From assembly GCF_014230305.1 (NCBI RefSeq), contig NZ_JACLAU010000033.1, forward strand, positions 1 to 35,665: a DNA stretch of 35,665 nucleotides. The letters run 5' to 3'. Within the stretch, counting starts at the first letter, position 1. Every line of letters begins with the position of its first letter. The translations under genes were made by a program, and so were the position numbers. The notes beneath the pieces were generated by a model, which searched no databases, was not told the DNA's origin, and worked only from the letters and a program-made list of their open reading frames with translations. The DNA is from Novosphingobium aerophilum. GTDB lineage: Bacteria; Pseudomonadota; Alphaproteobacteria; Sphingomonadales; Sphingomonadaceae. Positions 1 to 7,698 of the stretch are shown piece after piece.

Positions 1-108
1 TCCTACGACGACATCGTCGACCATTGTTGCTTCGCATGGAACAAGCTCGTCGATCAGCCCTGGCGCATCATGTCCATCGGAATGCGCCATTGGGCACATG
101 GGTACTGA
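1..108 (+). pseudogene. C-terminal end of an IS630-type transposase (cut by window edge)
   Basis: The first 35 codons are open in frame 1 and end in TGA at 106-108. The last residues read W-R-I-M-S-I-G-M-R-H-W-A-H-G-Y. An aromatic-rich tail containing an 'AWN-L---P-RI-SI--R-WA' pattern is typical of the C-terminus of IS630-family transposases, recalled from the family rather than searched. Nothing can be said about the rest of the element, so it may be intact outside the window or a remnant. The stop codon directly abuts the stop codon of the convergent gene at 109, leaving no room for the usual non-coding element end before that gene. Either the element end lies in coding sequence or the right end has been lost. 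Confidence 0.6.
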
Positions 109-1167
109 TCAATGCACCTTGGTATAACCCAAGCGCGCGAAGACCTGCGGCAGGTCTGCCGTGGTGAGGATGCCTGGCGATGCCGAGCAGATTGAAGCGA
201 TGGCGTTGACTGGCCTGTGTGCGGTCAGACGCGGCAGAACGAGTTGGCGCTCTTCCCGGTCGGACGGAATCGGAAAGGTGATTGAAATGTCGAGTGGCGT
301 GTCGCCTTCGACAACAACGCGCCAACCGTCGTCCCGCAAATCCCAAGCGGGTTCGAGTTCGCTGGTGACAAACCAGTTGCAACGAAAGCGCAGGCGCGGT
401 TTGCCATCGACCAGCCCATTCAGGGTATATCGTTGGCCGCCCACCGTTCCGGCTTCGATTATGGTGGAGTGCAGTCTGGTTGGGTGGCGGGTCAATGCGA
501 TCTCGCCTTGCCCTTCGAAGCCGTCCAGCGTCAGGCCGATTGCTTTGGCGATGACGGCCAGTGAATGCTCGAACACGACGTCGCGGTCAGCGTGACTGCG
601 CTTGGCGAACGCTTCCGGTGTTTCGCCGAAACCCATGACGCCCAACAGCATTTCTTCTGAGCAGCCGTCGATACAATTGGCATACTCGTCAATGGCCAGA
701 AGGTCCAGGCGGCGTTGCAGTGACAGCAGGACGATGGGCAAGGCTTCGGTGATGAAGCCGGGGCTGCTCCCAGTGGCGTGGATCGAAGAATTCCCTCTGG
801 TGCAGGCGGCTTCGATGCGTTGCCTTAGTGCTGGCTCCATGCAATCGGGATTGAAGAACTCGGCGCGTGTAGTTGAGATGTTGGTACCGCTTTCAAGGAT
901 GCGGCAGACATCGTCCATGTCGGTGCTTTCGGGCATGTAGACTACGCAGTCCGGCTTGAGGGCCAGAACATCGCCAATGTCCCGGGTAGCCTTGATGCCG
1001 GTTGGCGGCAGGCCACACAGATCACCCGCATCAAGGCCCGCTTTATTGCCGGAATAGACCTTCACGCCGACCAATTCGAGAGCGGGATGCTCGATGATTG
1101 CTCGCATGGCGCTTCGGCCAACCGTGCCGGTAGCCCATTGTACCACCCTCAGCCTTTTGCCTCCCAT
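109..1167 (-). CDS. DapB-fold NAD(P)-binding dehydrogenase (dihydrodipicolinate reductase-like)
   Basis: This 352-residue protein starts with a Rossmann motif at residues 6-20 (RVVQWATGTVGRSAM, G-T-V-G). This is the pattern of the DapB-N/2,4-diaminopentanoate-dehydrogenase-like family, which is common in mycobacteria and sphingomonads beside P450 and SDR genes. Family members bind NAD(P)H, but for this branch the substrate is generally unknown. The ATG at 1167 is preferred because AGGAGG lies 8 bases upstream; a GTG directly before it (1170) would add one residue. It is the last gene of a minus-strand operon P450-1, SDR, DapB-like, with a 60-base gap after the SDR stop. The function is inferred to be reduction or oxidation of an intermediate made by the P450/SDR pair. 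No catalytic residues were assigned. Confidence 0.75.
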   Translation of the reverse strand: MGGKRLRVVQWATGTVGRSAMRAIIEHPALELVGVKVYSGNKAGLDAGDLCGLPPTGIKATRDIGDVLALKPDCVVYMPESTDMDDVCRILESGTNISTTRAEFFNPDCMEPALRQRIEAACTRGNSSIHATGSSPGFITEALPIVLLSLQRRLDLLAIDEYANCIDGCSEEMLLGVMGFGETPEAFAKRSHADRDVVFEHSLAVIAKAIGLTLDGFEGQGEIALTRHPTRLHSTIIEAGTVGGQRYTLNGLVDGKPRLRFRCNWFVTSELEPAWDLRDDGWRVVVEGDTPLDISITFPIPSDREERQLVLPRLTAHRPVNAIASICSASPGILTTADLPQVFARLGYTKVH

Positions 1168-1227
1168 CACCCAGCCCTCCTCATCTGTTTCTTGTTTTCT
1201 TACAGAATTGCATCCCTGCCGTTGACG

Positions 1228-2010
1228 CTAGAAGGATGTCAGCGGAGTCGAAAGCGCGCCATCCAGGCGGATCGTCTGTCCATTCAGGAACGGGGTGCGC
1301 ACCATGGCCTCCACCAGTGTTGCGTATTCCTCGGGATGGCCGAAGCGCTTGGGGAAGGCGACGTTCGCAGTCAGCGCCTCCTTGATCGAGTCCGGGGCTG
1401 CCGCAAGGCGAGGTGTGAGAATCGGCCCGGGGGCGATGGCATTTGCCCTGACCCCGATATCTGCAAGGTCGCGTGCCATCGCAGTGGTCATTCCGACTAT
1501 TGCTGCCTTGCCGGCAGAATAGGCAGCCTGGCGCGCCTGGCCATCGAAGGCTGCCGTCGATGCGGTGTTAACGATCAGTCCGCGGCTTCCGTCTGCATCC
1601 GGCTGGTTCGCGGCAAAGGCCGCTGCACAAAGGCGTGAAACGTTGAAAGGCCCGAAAAGGTGCAGGTCTATCATGTCCCGGAACGTCGCCATGGGGTGTG
1701 GCGTGCCCGCGCGGTCGGCCACGGCCGGAGCATTGATGGCAACGCCGGCAGCGTTCACGTTGAGGCGGAAATCGCCGATCTGCCGCGCCGCCGTGATCGC
1801 CCGGAGAACATCGCCTTCATCGTTGTGATCGCCGGCTATTCCCACCGCTCGTGCACCAAGGTCGGCAGCGAAGGCGATGGCGCGCTTCTCGTCGGGTTCG
1901 AATACCACTACCGACATGCCCAGTTCTGCCATGCGGCGCGCCGTGGCTCCGCCAAGGCCACCCGCGCCGCCGGCAATGAGCGCCGACCAGCCCTTGAACG
2001 CTTCCGTCAC
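1228..2010 (-). CDS. Short-chain dehydrogenase/reductase, HSD10-like
   Basis: A classical SDR of about 260 residues. Visible motifs are the cofactor loop GGAGGLG (about residues 14-20), NAAG-type motif (N-A-A-G, about 86-89), catalytic Ser in NTASTAAF (about 151) and the Tyr-Lys pair in YSAGK (about 164 and 168). The overall pattern, including GLIVNTAS and the MTTAMARDLAD helix, resembles type-2 3-hydroxyacyl-CoA dehydrogenases (HSD17B10-like), so oxidation of a secondary alcohol or 3-hydroxyacyl-CoA is likely. The start is uncertain: GTG at 2010 gives a normal N-terminus two bases after the P450 stop, while a TTG at 2016 would overlap that stop. Either way the gene should be translationally coupled to P450-1. 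The substrate is not visible. Confidence 0.85.
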   Translation of the reverse strand: MTEAFKGWSALIAGGAGGLGGATARRMAELGMSVVVFEPDEKRAIAFAADLGARAVGIAGDHNDEGDVLRAITAARQIGDFRLNVNAAGVAINAPAVADRAGTPHPMATFRDMIDLHLFGPFNVSRLCAAAFAANQPDADGSRGLIVNTASTAAFDGQARQAAYSAGKAAIVGMTTAMARDLADIGVRANAIAPGPILTPRLAAAPDSIKEALTANVAFPKRFGHPEEYATLVEAMVRTPFLNGQTIRLDGALSTPLTSF

Positions 2011-2012
2011 GA

Positions 2013-3299
2013 TCAAGCTTTCGCGGCGGGCGCCAGCTTGACGCGAAGTTCCGACAGGCCCCGGATGATGAAGCTGGGCTCGAATGCGAACGTGCGGTTG
2101 TCGGGCGCGCCGTGGAACACCTCGTCAATTTCGATGTTGGCCGTCTGCTTCAGGAATTCCTCGAGAATTACGCGCACTTCCACGCGGGCAAGCGGGGCCC
2201 CGGCACAGGTGTGCTTGCCGCGTCCGAAGGCGACGTGTTCCTTGATTTTCGGACGGTCGAGGATGAAGTCTGCGGGTGCCTCCCAGCGCTGAGGGTCGCG
2301 GTTGGCTCCGGCAAGGCCAAGGAGGACCTTGGTGCCTGCCTTGACCGGCCTGCCTCCGATGGTCGTGTCGCGCCGCGCCAGCCGCGCGGTCTGCTTGGTT
2401 GAGCCCTCGATTCTCAGGACTTCCTCGATCAGGGCGGGAATCTGCGATGGATCGGCGCGCAGGCTATCCTGCAAGCCGGGTACATCGATGATGTACCGCA
2501 TCGCATTGCCCAGCAGCTTGGCCGAAGTATCCTGCCCAGCGCCGAACATGAAGACGCCAAGTGTCATCAGGTCCATCATCGTGGGGCGCGTACCGTCGCT
2601 GTATTCGGCGTGCGCCAGTTCGCTGAGAATATCGTCGCGCGGGGCGGCCTGCCGTTCGCTGATATAGCGATAGAAATGGCCGGTCATGGCCACCATCGGG
2701 TGAGTTTCGCCTTCGTGGGTGTTCAGCGCGGGGTCGAGGTTGCCTGGGGCAGGGGAGGCCTCGATCAGGTCCATGAAGTGCTGCCTGTCTTCCACCGGCA
2801 CGCCCAGAAGATCGGCGATTACCATGGTGACAAAAGGCGTTGCCACATCCTTGATGAGGTCGCATCCACCGCGCGCAACGACATTGCGCACGATCTCCCG
2901 CGAATATTCTGCAATGAATGCCTCGTTGGACTTGAGGCGCGAAGGCGTGAACAAGCGGTTCATCAACGAACGCAGCTTTGTGTGTGGATCATCGTCGAGG
3001 TTGACGACCTGATCGCCGCCAAGGATCGTCGATCTGGCGGCTTCGATCTGTTCGGTAATGTCACTGCCTTGCGGCTCGAACGGCAAAGGTGCAGCCGCGC
3101 CGGCAAGGCCGATGATCGCCGAAAAATCGCGATTGTTGTTAAGGATCTCGACTGTCTCGTCGAAACCGGTGACTATCAGGTAGTCGCGCCCTTCCGGCTG
3201 ATAGACCGGTCCGTGCGAGCGAACGGCTTCAAAGAACGGATAGGGTTCGCGGGCGATCTCGTAGTCGGTAAAATAGTCGCGATCTTCCAATCTGGACAC
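2013..3299 (-). CDS. Cytochrome P450 (P450-1)
   Basis: A soluble 428-residue bacterial P450. The I-helix oxygen-activation motif is GAGQDTS at residues 253-259, the K-helix ExxR is E293-V-L-R296, and the heme loop is F358-G-R-G-K-H-T-C365 with Cys365 as the expected heme ligand. There is no membrane anchor. The start is GTG at 3299 with GGGAG 8 bases upstream. It should be fed by a ferredoxin and ferredoxin reductase, but neither gene is in this window. It is the first gene of the operon with the SDR and DapB-like gene, and its promoter region carries a copy of the TRTGCG-N9-CGCWTA palindrome at 3339-3359. It is a close paralogue of the P450 at 34186, about 61% identical over 370 ungapped residues by hand count. 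CYP family and substrate were not assigned. Confidence 0.95.
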   Translation of the reverse strand: MSRLEDRDYFTDYEIAREPYPFFEAVRSHGPVYQPEGRDYLIVTGFDETVEILNNNRDFSAIIGLAGAAAPLPFEPQGSDITEQIEAARSTILGGDQVVNLDDDPHTKLRSLMNRLFTPSRLKSNEAFIAEYSREIVRNVVARGGCDLIKDVATPFVTMVIADLLGVPVEDRQHFMDLIEASPAPGNLDPALNTHEGETHPMVAMTGHFYRYISERQAAPRDDILSELAHAEYSDGTRPTMMDLMTLGVFMFGAGQDTSAKLLGNAMRYIIDVPGLQDSLRADPSQIPALIEEVLRIEGSTKQTARLARRDTTIGGRPVKAGTKVLLGLAGANRDPQRWEAPADFILDRPKIKEHVAFGRGKHTCAGAPLARVEVRVILEEFLKQTANIEIDEVFHGAPDNRTFAFEPSFIIRGLSELRVKLAPAAKA

Positions 3300-3338
3300 T
3301 TGCCAATCTCCCAGGGCAAAGGCCTTATGCCATTTGCT

Positions 3339-3359
3339 TGTGCGATAGATTGGCGCATA
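3339..3359. promoter_or_regulatory. Putative TetR operator, site A (P450-1 promoter)
   Basis: Imperfect inverted repeat TGTGCG-N9-CGCATA lying 40-60 bases upstream of the P450-1 GTG start, in the 118-base gap between P450-1 and the TetR-1 stop. It has the same arms and the same 9-base spacing as sites B, C and D in this window. Binding by TetR-1 or TetR-2 is inferred from the shared sequence and gene context. Confidence 0.6.
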
Positions 3360-3417
3360 AATTACTGGACGGCAAGCCGCGATTGCACGGCGACGTTCAA
3401 GGACATCAAATGCGGAA

Positions 3418-3975
3418 TCAGGCCGGCATGATGATCGAACCCACGATCATCCGGTGGAGAATGCCGGCGATCGCTTCTACGCTATAGGCATCCTCGGGCT
3501 GGGCCACCCACCATGCGAGGGATTCTGCAATCAGGGTTGCTGCACAGATTGTTCCAAGTTCAGCCGGTAGCCAGGAGTTTATTGGCTCTTCTCTGGCGGC
3601 TACCTGTTGCGACTGACGCAGCCACTCCTCGCGCATGGCAGAACCGGCCCCGCCATTGAGCAACGTCGACCATAGCTCCCGATGCTCGGCGACATATTCA
3701 CACAAAGCAGTGAAACCGGCCTGGAAATCGTCCGCATCGCGTATAGCCAACGTCAGGGCATTGATTTGGCGAATTTGGTCTTTGGCAATATCGTCAAGCA
3801 ATGCTTCCTTCGTCTGAAAGTGGCGGAAGAAGGTCGCATAATGGACACCGGCTGCCGCACAGATGTCGCGGATGGTAATCTGTTCCAACGACTTTTCGAG
3901 GAGCAAGTCCAGCATCGCGTTGCGCAGTGCCTCGCCCGATCGGATCGCGCGCAGGTCCTTGGACCTTGACGACAT
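3418..3975 (-). CDS. TetR-family transcriptional regulator (TetR-1)
   Basis: A TetR-type repressor. The helix-turn-helix is ITIRDICAAAGVHYATFFRHF, the usual TetR pattern, followed by an all-helical ligand domain ending around ESLAWWVAQPEDAYSVEAIAGILHRMIVG. The start is unclear because none of the in-frame ATGs (3975, 3999, 4041, 4071) has a good ribosome-binding site. ATG 3975 gives 185 residues, places palindrome B just upstream, and coincides with where high-GC third positions begin; ATG 4041 gives 207 residues. The open frame extends further upstream to 4509, but that part overlaps the opposite-strand gene at 4138 and is not coding. It resembles TetR-2 at 30645 in both the HTH and the C-terminal WLP...AWW...ED pattern. 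Autoregulation and control of P450-1 are inferred. Confidence 0.88.
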   Translation of the reverse strand: MSSRSKDLRAIRSGEALRNAMLDLLLEKSLEQITIRDICAAAGVHYATFFRHFQTKEALLDDIAKDQIRQINALTLAIRDADDFQAGFTALCEYVAEHRELWSTLLNGGAGSAMREEWLRQSQQVAAREEPINSWLPAELGTICAATLIAESLAWWVAQPEDAYSVEAIAGILHRMIVGSIIMPA

Positions 3976-3989
3976 CGGCGCGCGCAGTT

Positions 3990-4010
3990 TATGCGACATG
4001 ATATCGCTTA
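3990..4010. promoter_or_regulatory. Putative TetR operator, site B (TetR-1 5' region)
   Basis: Near-palindrome TATGCG-N9-CGCTTA. Its first ten bases are identical to the first ten of site D, 27 kb away. It lies at the 5' end of TetR-1: upstream if the ATG at 3975 is used, overlapping the start region if 3999 is used, and inside codons if 4041 is used. This suggests autoregulation. Confidence 0.5.
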
Positions 4011-4137
4011 GCGAATCACGATCTTGTGGCTTGGTGGTCATGTGATCGCTTTGGCTCAGATTAAGGGCCATGGGCAATAGCGTAAATTGTCTATCGGCGT
4101 CGACAAATCGGGCGCCTGAATATTTGGGAGATGAATT

Positions 4138-4461
4138 ATGAAATTCCTCAAGGCACTGCCGTTCGCCGCCATGGCCATTCTCGTTCCTGTCGCCGTCCCG
4201 GCCGCTGCCGAGGAGCCGGCTGCAGTCGCTCCGGCACCAGCCTATTCGACTGCTGCCACTGACATCGGTACCCTGCTGGATAACCCGCAGACCCGCGCGG
4301 TGCTTGACAAGCACTTGCCCGCCTTCGCCAGCAATCCGCAGATCGAGATGGCGCGCGCGATGACCCTGCGCCAGATCCAGTCCTTCGCCGCCGACATGCT
4401 GACCGACGAGGTGCTGGCCAAGGTCGATGCGGATCTTGCCAAGATCGCCAAAGTCGGCTGA
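4138..4461 (+). CDS. Small exported protein of unknown function
   Basis: A 107-residue protein. Residues 1-24 form a clear Sec signal peptide (MKFLKALPFAAMAILVPVAV, then A-A-A) followed by an Ala/Pro-rich linker. The mature part (about 44-107) is helical and contains LLDNPQTRAVLDKHLP, MARAMTLRQIQSFA and LTDEVLAKVDADLAKI. I recall similar C-terminal segments appended to or near exported hydrolases in sphingomonads, but I cannot name a function. The ribosome-binding site GGGAG lies 7 bases before the ATG. It is divergent from TetR-1 and convergent with the GntR gene, so it is probably monocistronic. Third-base GC is high and the reading frame is clean, so it is a real gene. Confidence 0.85.
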   Translation: MKFLKALPFAAMAILVPVAVPAAAEEPAAVAPAPAYSTAATDIGTLLDNPQTRAVLDKHLPAFASNPQIEMARAMTLRQIQSFAADMLTDEVLAKVDADLAKIAKVG

Positions 4462-4522
4462 ATTTCGGGATAATCGGGGGCAGTCACGCCTTGTCAGACG
4501 CGCCGACACAGCGGTCAGCGCG

Positions 4523-5272
4523 TCAGGGTCGGGGCTGCTCCGCCGATTGGCCTTGATCTGGGGTGAGCGGGGCCAAACCCGCTTGAAGGGGATCGTTCAT
4601 AACTGCCTGCCGGTTGCGACGGTTTGCTTCGAAACGGGCAAGTTCAGGGTCGCGGCGCAAGATGGCATCGATGATGACCCGGCGGCTTTCGCGCCAGCGT
4701 TCAAGGCCGAAGTTGATCGCCAAGCCTCCGCTGTGACCGAATTCGCTTACGGCCATGCTCAGGGCAATATGGGTGATAAGCTGGAAGAACGGGCGGTTGA
4801 CCATGCGGAACAGCTGGTCCTGCAGGGCTCCTTCCAGCGCCCCGATTCCCGCGTCCTTTTCACAGGCGGAAATTGCTGCGGCGATCGTTCGCAGTTCGTT
4901 GTGTAACGCAGGATCGTTGCAGCGCGCGGCTGCGGCGCACAATTCGTTGAACAGCAGCGAGGTCATGTCGAGAACCTCGGCAAGGCTGGCAGGTTCGCTG
5001 CGCCAGTAGGCCGAGATGGTTCGCTCCAGAGTGGCCAGGTCGGGCCGACGGCCGAAATAGCCGCCTCCAGGGCCACGACGCACTTCCAGCAGCCCTTCGA
5101 ATTCAAGGATGCGGGCAGCCTGCTGCACCGAAACAATGCCCACGCCCAGTTCGTGCGCCAGATCGTTCAGCGAACCGATCTGCTCGCCCGCCGGGCATGC
5201 GAAGATTCGTTTCCGCAGGGTGTCGGCAACCTGCTGTACTGGTTGGCGGCGGGACGGGACGGGAGCACTCAT
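4523..5272 (-). CDS. GntR/FadR-type transcriptional regulator
   Basis: A 249-residue regulator with an N-terminal winged helix-turn-helix (about residues 10-75) including SLNDLAHELGVGIVSVQQAA, then EFEGLLEVRRGPGGGYF, the typical GntR wing. The rest is an all-helical FCD-like effector domain (about 90-225) that in this family binds small organic acids. The gene is divergent from the aldehyde dehydrogenase gene run. The 153-base gap holds two palindromes, one touching its own start codon and one overlapping the ALDH promoter, so it most likely represses both directions until an acid or aldehyde-derived ligand appears. The start is ATG 5272; the ribosome-binding site is weak (AGG, 6 bases away). 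The last roughly 15 residues are Pro/Gln-rich and probably disordered. Confidence 0.88.
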   Translation of the reverse strand: MSAPVPSRRQPVQQVADTLRKRIFACPAGEQIGSLNDLAHELGVGIVSVQQAARILEFEGLLEVRRGPGGGYFGRRPDLATLERTISAYWRSEPASLAEVLDMTSLLFNELCAAAARCNDPALHNELRTIAAAISACEKDAGIGALEGALQDQLFRMVNRPFFQLITHIALSMAVSEFGHSGGLAINFGLERWRESRRVIIDAILRRDPELARFEANRRNRQAVMNDPLQAGLAPLTPDQGQSAEQPRP

Positions 5273-5274
5273 CT

Positions 5275-5290
5275 GGCCTAAATAGGCCTA
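5275..5290. promoter_or_regulatory. Palindrome next to GntR start (O1)
   Basis: GGCCTA-AA-TAGGCC at 5275-5288 is a perfect 6+2+6 inverted repeat. It runs straight into a second palindrome TAGGCCTA at 5283-5290 and a further TTAGGC. It sits three bases upstream of the GntR ATG, where a bound protein would block GntR expression. Autoregulation is inferred. Confidence 0.5.
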
Positions 5291-5331
5291 TAATTAGGCA
5301 TCGAGCAAGCAAATTGCGGCAGCCTCTTGGC

Positions 5332-5360
5332 TTGCAATACCGATAATATGACCATATTAT
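5332..5360 (+). promoter_or_regulatory. ALDH operon promoter overlapped by palindromic operator O2
   Basis: A sigma-70-like promoter is visible: TTGCAA at 5332-5337, a 17-base spacer, and TATTAT at 5355-5360, followed by a 65-base leader to the ALDH ATG. A perfect inverted repeat ATAATATG-AC-CATATTAT at 5343-5360 covers the spacer and the -10 box. This is the classical layout for repression by a dimeric regulator, here presumably the divergent GntR protein. Confidence 0.6.
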
Positions 5361-5425
5361 AGGCAATCGAATCCATCGTCGCGCTATAGCCGTGCAACCA
5401 CGGTGGGACTGTTCAGGGGGATGTC

Positions 5426-6907
5426 ATGGCCTTCACACTGCCCGATTCGGCGGCGTTGCCGCGGTTCGTCAACATCATCGGCGATTCTCGCGAGGAAGCG
5501 GGAAGCGGCGCGAAGATTGCGCACGTCTATCCCGGCACGGGTACTGTCACGCGCGAACTGGCCATGGCGAGCGCCAGCGACGTTGATCGTGCCGTGTCCG
5601 CTGCCCGGACCGCTTTTCCCGCGTGGCGGGCCATGCCGGTCGATAAGCGGCGCAATCTGTTCTTCAAGCTTGCCGAAGTGTTCGAAGCCCGTTCGGGAGA
5701 GTTCGCGCCCAGCCTGATTGCCGAAAACGGCTCAGTTGCCATGACGGCGCCCTACATGGGCTACGATGCGGCGCAGAAGTTCCGGTATTACGGTGGCTGG
5801 TGCGACAAGATCCATGGCCGGACGATCCCGACGTGGGGCACCCCGGCTCATGATTATGTGGCCTATGAACCCTATGGCACGGTCGGCATAATCGTCCCGT
5901 GGAATGGTCCGTTGTTCGCCGCGACCATGGTGATGGCGCCGGCGCTGGCGGCGGGTAATTGCGTGGTGCTGAAATCGCCTGATCTTGCTCCATACAGCGC
6001 GATGAAGCTGGTGGAGATGATGTTGGAAGCGGGTTTTCCGGCGGGCGTGGTCAACCTTGTCACCGGCGGGGCCGACGTGGGCGAGGCGATGGTCGCCCAT
6101 CCCGGGATCGACAAGATCGAGTTCATCGGATCGGGCGCCACGGCGACGAAAGTGCTGACCAGCGCCGCGCGCAGCCTGAAGCCGGTGGGGCTGGAACTGG
6201 GCGGCAAGTCCGCGGTGATCGTGTTCGACGATGCCGACCTGATGCTGGCCGCGAAGAAGGGGATTACCGGCGCGGTTTCCTCCAACGGGCAGGGCTGCGT
6301 CAACGGCACGCGCCTCCTGGTGCAGCGCGGGGTCTATGACCAGTATCTCGGCATCCTTTCGGCCATCGCCGGGCAGATCGCCGTTGGCGATCCCTTCCTG
6401 CCGCAGACCGCGCTGGGGCCGGTAATCTCGGAAGGCGCGCTGACCCGCATCCTCGGCATGGTCGAAGGTGGCAAGGCCGATGGCGGCCGCGTGGTTGCCG
6501 GGGGCGAACGATTGGGCGGCGATCATGCAGGTGGCTTCTTTCTGCCGGTCACGATCCTGGCCGACGTGCCCAATTCCGCCCATATTGCCCAGAACGAGGT
6601 ATTCGGCCCAGTCCTTGTCGTGACCCCGTTTGACACCGAGGAAGAGGCGATCGCCCTGGCCAACAGCACCGAATACGGGCTGGGTGCCTATGTCCACACT
6701 CAGAACTTGCGCCGCGCCCACTACGTGACCGGGCAACTCCAGGCGGGCATGATCCACGTAAACGGCGCGGGCGAGGCGATGCAGCCCAACTGCCCCTTCG
6801 GTGGCTGGAAGAAGAGCGGCCACGGGCGGCTTGGCGGGGTGGAGGGCCTGCATGAATTCCTGCAGCCGAAGAACATCTGGATAAACGTATCGCCTCCGGA
6901 GGGTTGA
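5426..6907 (+). CDS. NAD(P)-dependent aldehyde dehydrogenase
   Basis: A 493-residue ALDH-superfamily enzyme that oxidises an aldehyde to a carboxylate in the cytoplasm. Catalytic residues are all present: Asn160 in VPWNGPLF (oxyanion), Glu257 in LELGGKS (general base) and Cys291 in NGQGCVNGTR (nucleophile). The cofactor-binding turn reads FIGSGATA instead of the more usual FTGST. The C-terminal PFGGWKKSG-GR-GG motif is typical of the family. The start is ATG 5426 with AGGGGG 5 bases upstream. It is the first gene of the GntR-controlled plus-strand run and is followed 4 bases later by the tandem-CMD gene. The substrate is unknown; aromatic, terpenoid or fatty aldehydes would fit the neighbours. 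Confidence 0.95.
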   Translation: MAFTLPDSAALPRFVNIIGDSREEAGSGAKIAHVYPGTGTVTRELAMASASDVDRAVSAARTAFPAWRAMPVDKRRNLFFKLAEVFEARSGEFAPSLIAENGSVAMTAPYMGYDAAQKFRYYGGWCDKIHGRTIPTWGTPAHDYVAYEPYGTVGIIVPWNGPLFAATMVMAPALAAGNCVVLKSPDLAPYSAMKLVEMMLEAGFPAGVVNLVTGGADVGEAMVAHPGIDKIEFIGSGATATKVLTSAARSLKPVGLELGGKSAVIVFDDADLMLAAKKGITGAVSSNGQGCVNGTRLLVQRGVYDQYLGILSAIAGQIAVGDPFLPQTALGPVISEGALTRILGMVEGGKADGGRVVAGGERLGGDHAGGFFLPVTILADVPNSAHIAQNEVFGPVLVVTPFDTEEEAIALANSTEYGLGAYVHTQNLRRAHYVTGQLQAGMIHVNGAGEAMQPNCPFGGWKKSGHGRLGGVEGLHEFLQPKNIWINVSPPEG

Positions 6908-6911
6908 GGGC

Positions 6912-7697
6912 ATGAGCTTGATGGATCACAAGGCGCGTTCCGAACGCGGCCAGGCGCTGCAGGTTGAAGTCTGCGCCGAGGTTGTCGCGGCGGCGACCAC
7001 CCCGTTCGAGGAATCGCTGCGCGATTTCGTATATGCAGAAGTGTGGAGCAGGCCGGGGCTAGATCGCCGCGCGCGCTACCTTGTGTCGCTGGCCGGCGCC
7101 GTTCTGGCAGGCGCCGATGCGGAACTGGTCGAAGGCTATGCCCGCGGTGCCTTGAAGGGCGGGCACCTGTCGCTGCGGGAACTGCGCGAGGCCGCCCTGC
7201 ACCTTGCTGTCTATGGTGGCTGGTCGCGCGGCCGGCAGCTTGATCGGGCGGTAACGGCTGCGGCTGGCGCGCTGGGCCTGCCGGCCGCCGATTGCCCTGC
7301 GATCCGTGGCGAGGATTGGGATCCCGAGGCTCGCACACGCGAAGGTATGGCGGAATTCACCTCCGTGATGACGTTCCCCGGCGGCCCTTCGGCAACACCC
7401 TATCTCGAAGCGATCAACAACTTCGTCTTCGGCGAAATGTGGCAGCGTTACGATGGCCTCGACCAACGCTCGCGCCGCTGGATCACTCTTGTCGGTGTCT
7501 GCGAAAGCTCGACCGAAACGCCGATCAAGAGCCATATCCATGCCGCCATGGCGAGCGGCAATTGCAAGCCGGACGAGATGCAGGAATTCGTCCTGCAATA
7601 CGGCATCCACGCTGGCTGGCCAAAGGCATCCATCGTCCAGTCGGTGGTAATCGAAATGAGCAGGAAGGTGGCCGACGGGCTGCCATGGAACGGATGA
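6912..7697 (+). CDS. Tandem carboxymuconolactone-decarboxylase-domain protein
   Basis: A 261-residue protein made of two CMD/AhpD-fold repeats, about residues 34-125 (LDRRARYLVSLAGAVLAG ... ELREAALHLAVYGGWSRG) and about 160-250 (LDQRSRRWITLVGVCESS ... EMQEFVLQYGIHAGWPKA). The repeats share the 'R---WITL / E--E-VL-YGGWP' pattern of gamma-carboxymuconolactone decarboxylases. The CxxC pair of the AhpD peroxidase branch is absent, which favours a decarboxylase, lactonase or isomerase type of role over a thiol peroxidase. The gene sits 4 bases after ALDH and 1 base before the SDR, so co-translation is likely. The second repeat has a Cys (VGVCESS) without a partner. The actual reaction is unknown. 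Confidence 0.85.
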   Translation: MSLMDHKARSERGQALQVEVCAEVVAAATTPFEESLRDFVYAEVWSRPGLDRRARYLVSLAGAVLAGADAELVEGYARGALKGGHLSLRELREAALHLAVYGGWSRGRQLDRAVTAAAGALGLPAADCPAIRGEDWDPEARTREGMAEFTSVMTFPGGPSATPYLEAINNFVFGEMWQRYDGLDQRSRRWITLVGVCESSTETPIKSHIHAAMASGNCKPDEMQEFVLQYGIHAGWPKASIVQSVVIEMSRKVADGLPWNG

Positions 7698-7698
7698 T

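Noticed and set aside
3836..3841. Possible fifth copy of the TRTGCG-N9-CGCWTA motif inside TetR-1
   Set aside because: The right arm CGCATA is present, but the left arm at the right distance matches only three of six bases and lies deep in coding sequence.
5732..6913. 393-codon minus-strand frame opposite the aldehyde dehydrogenase
   Set aside because: The plus-strand ALDH has all catalytic residues. The antisense product is rich in His, Arg and Gln with no motif, typical of a shadow frame.
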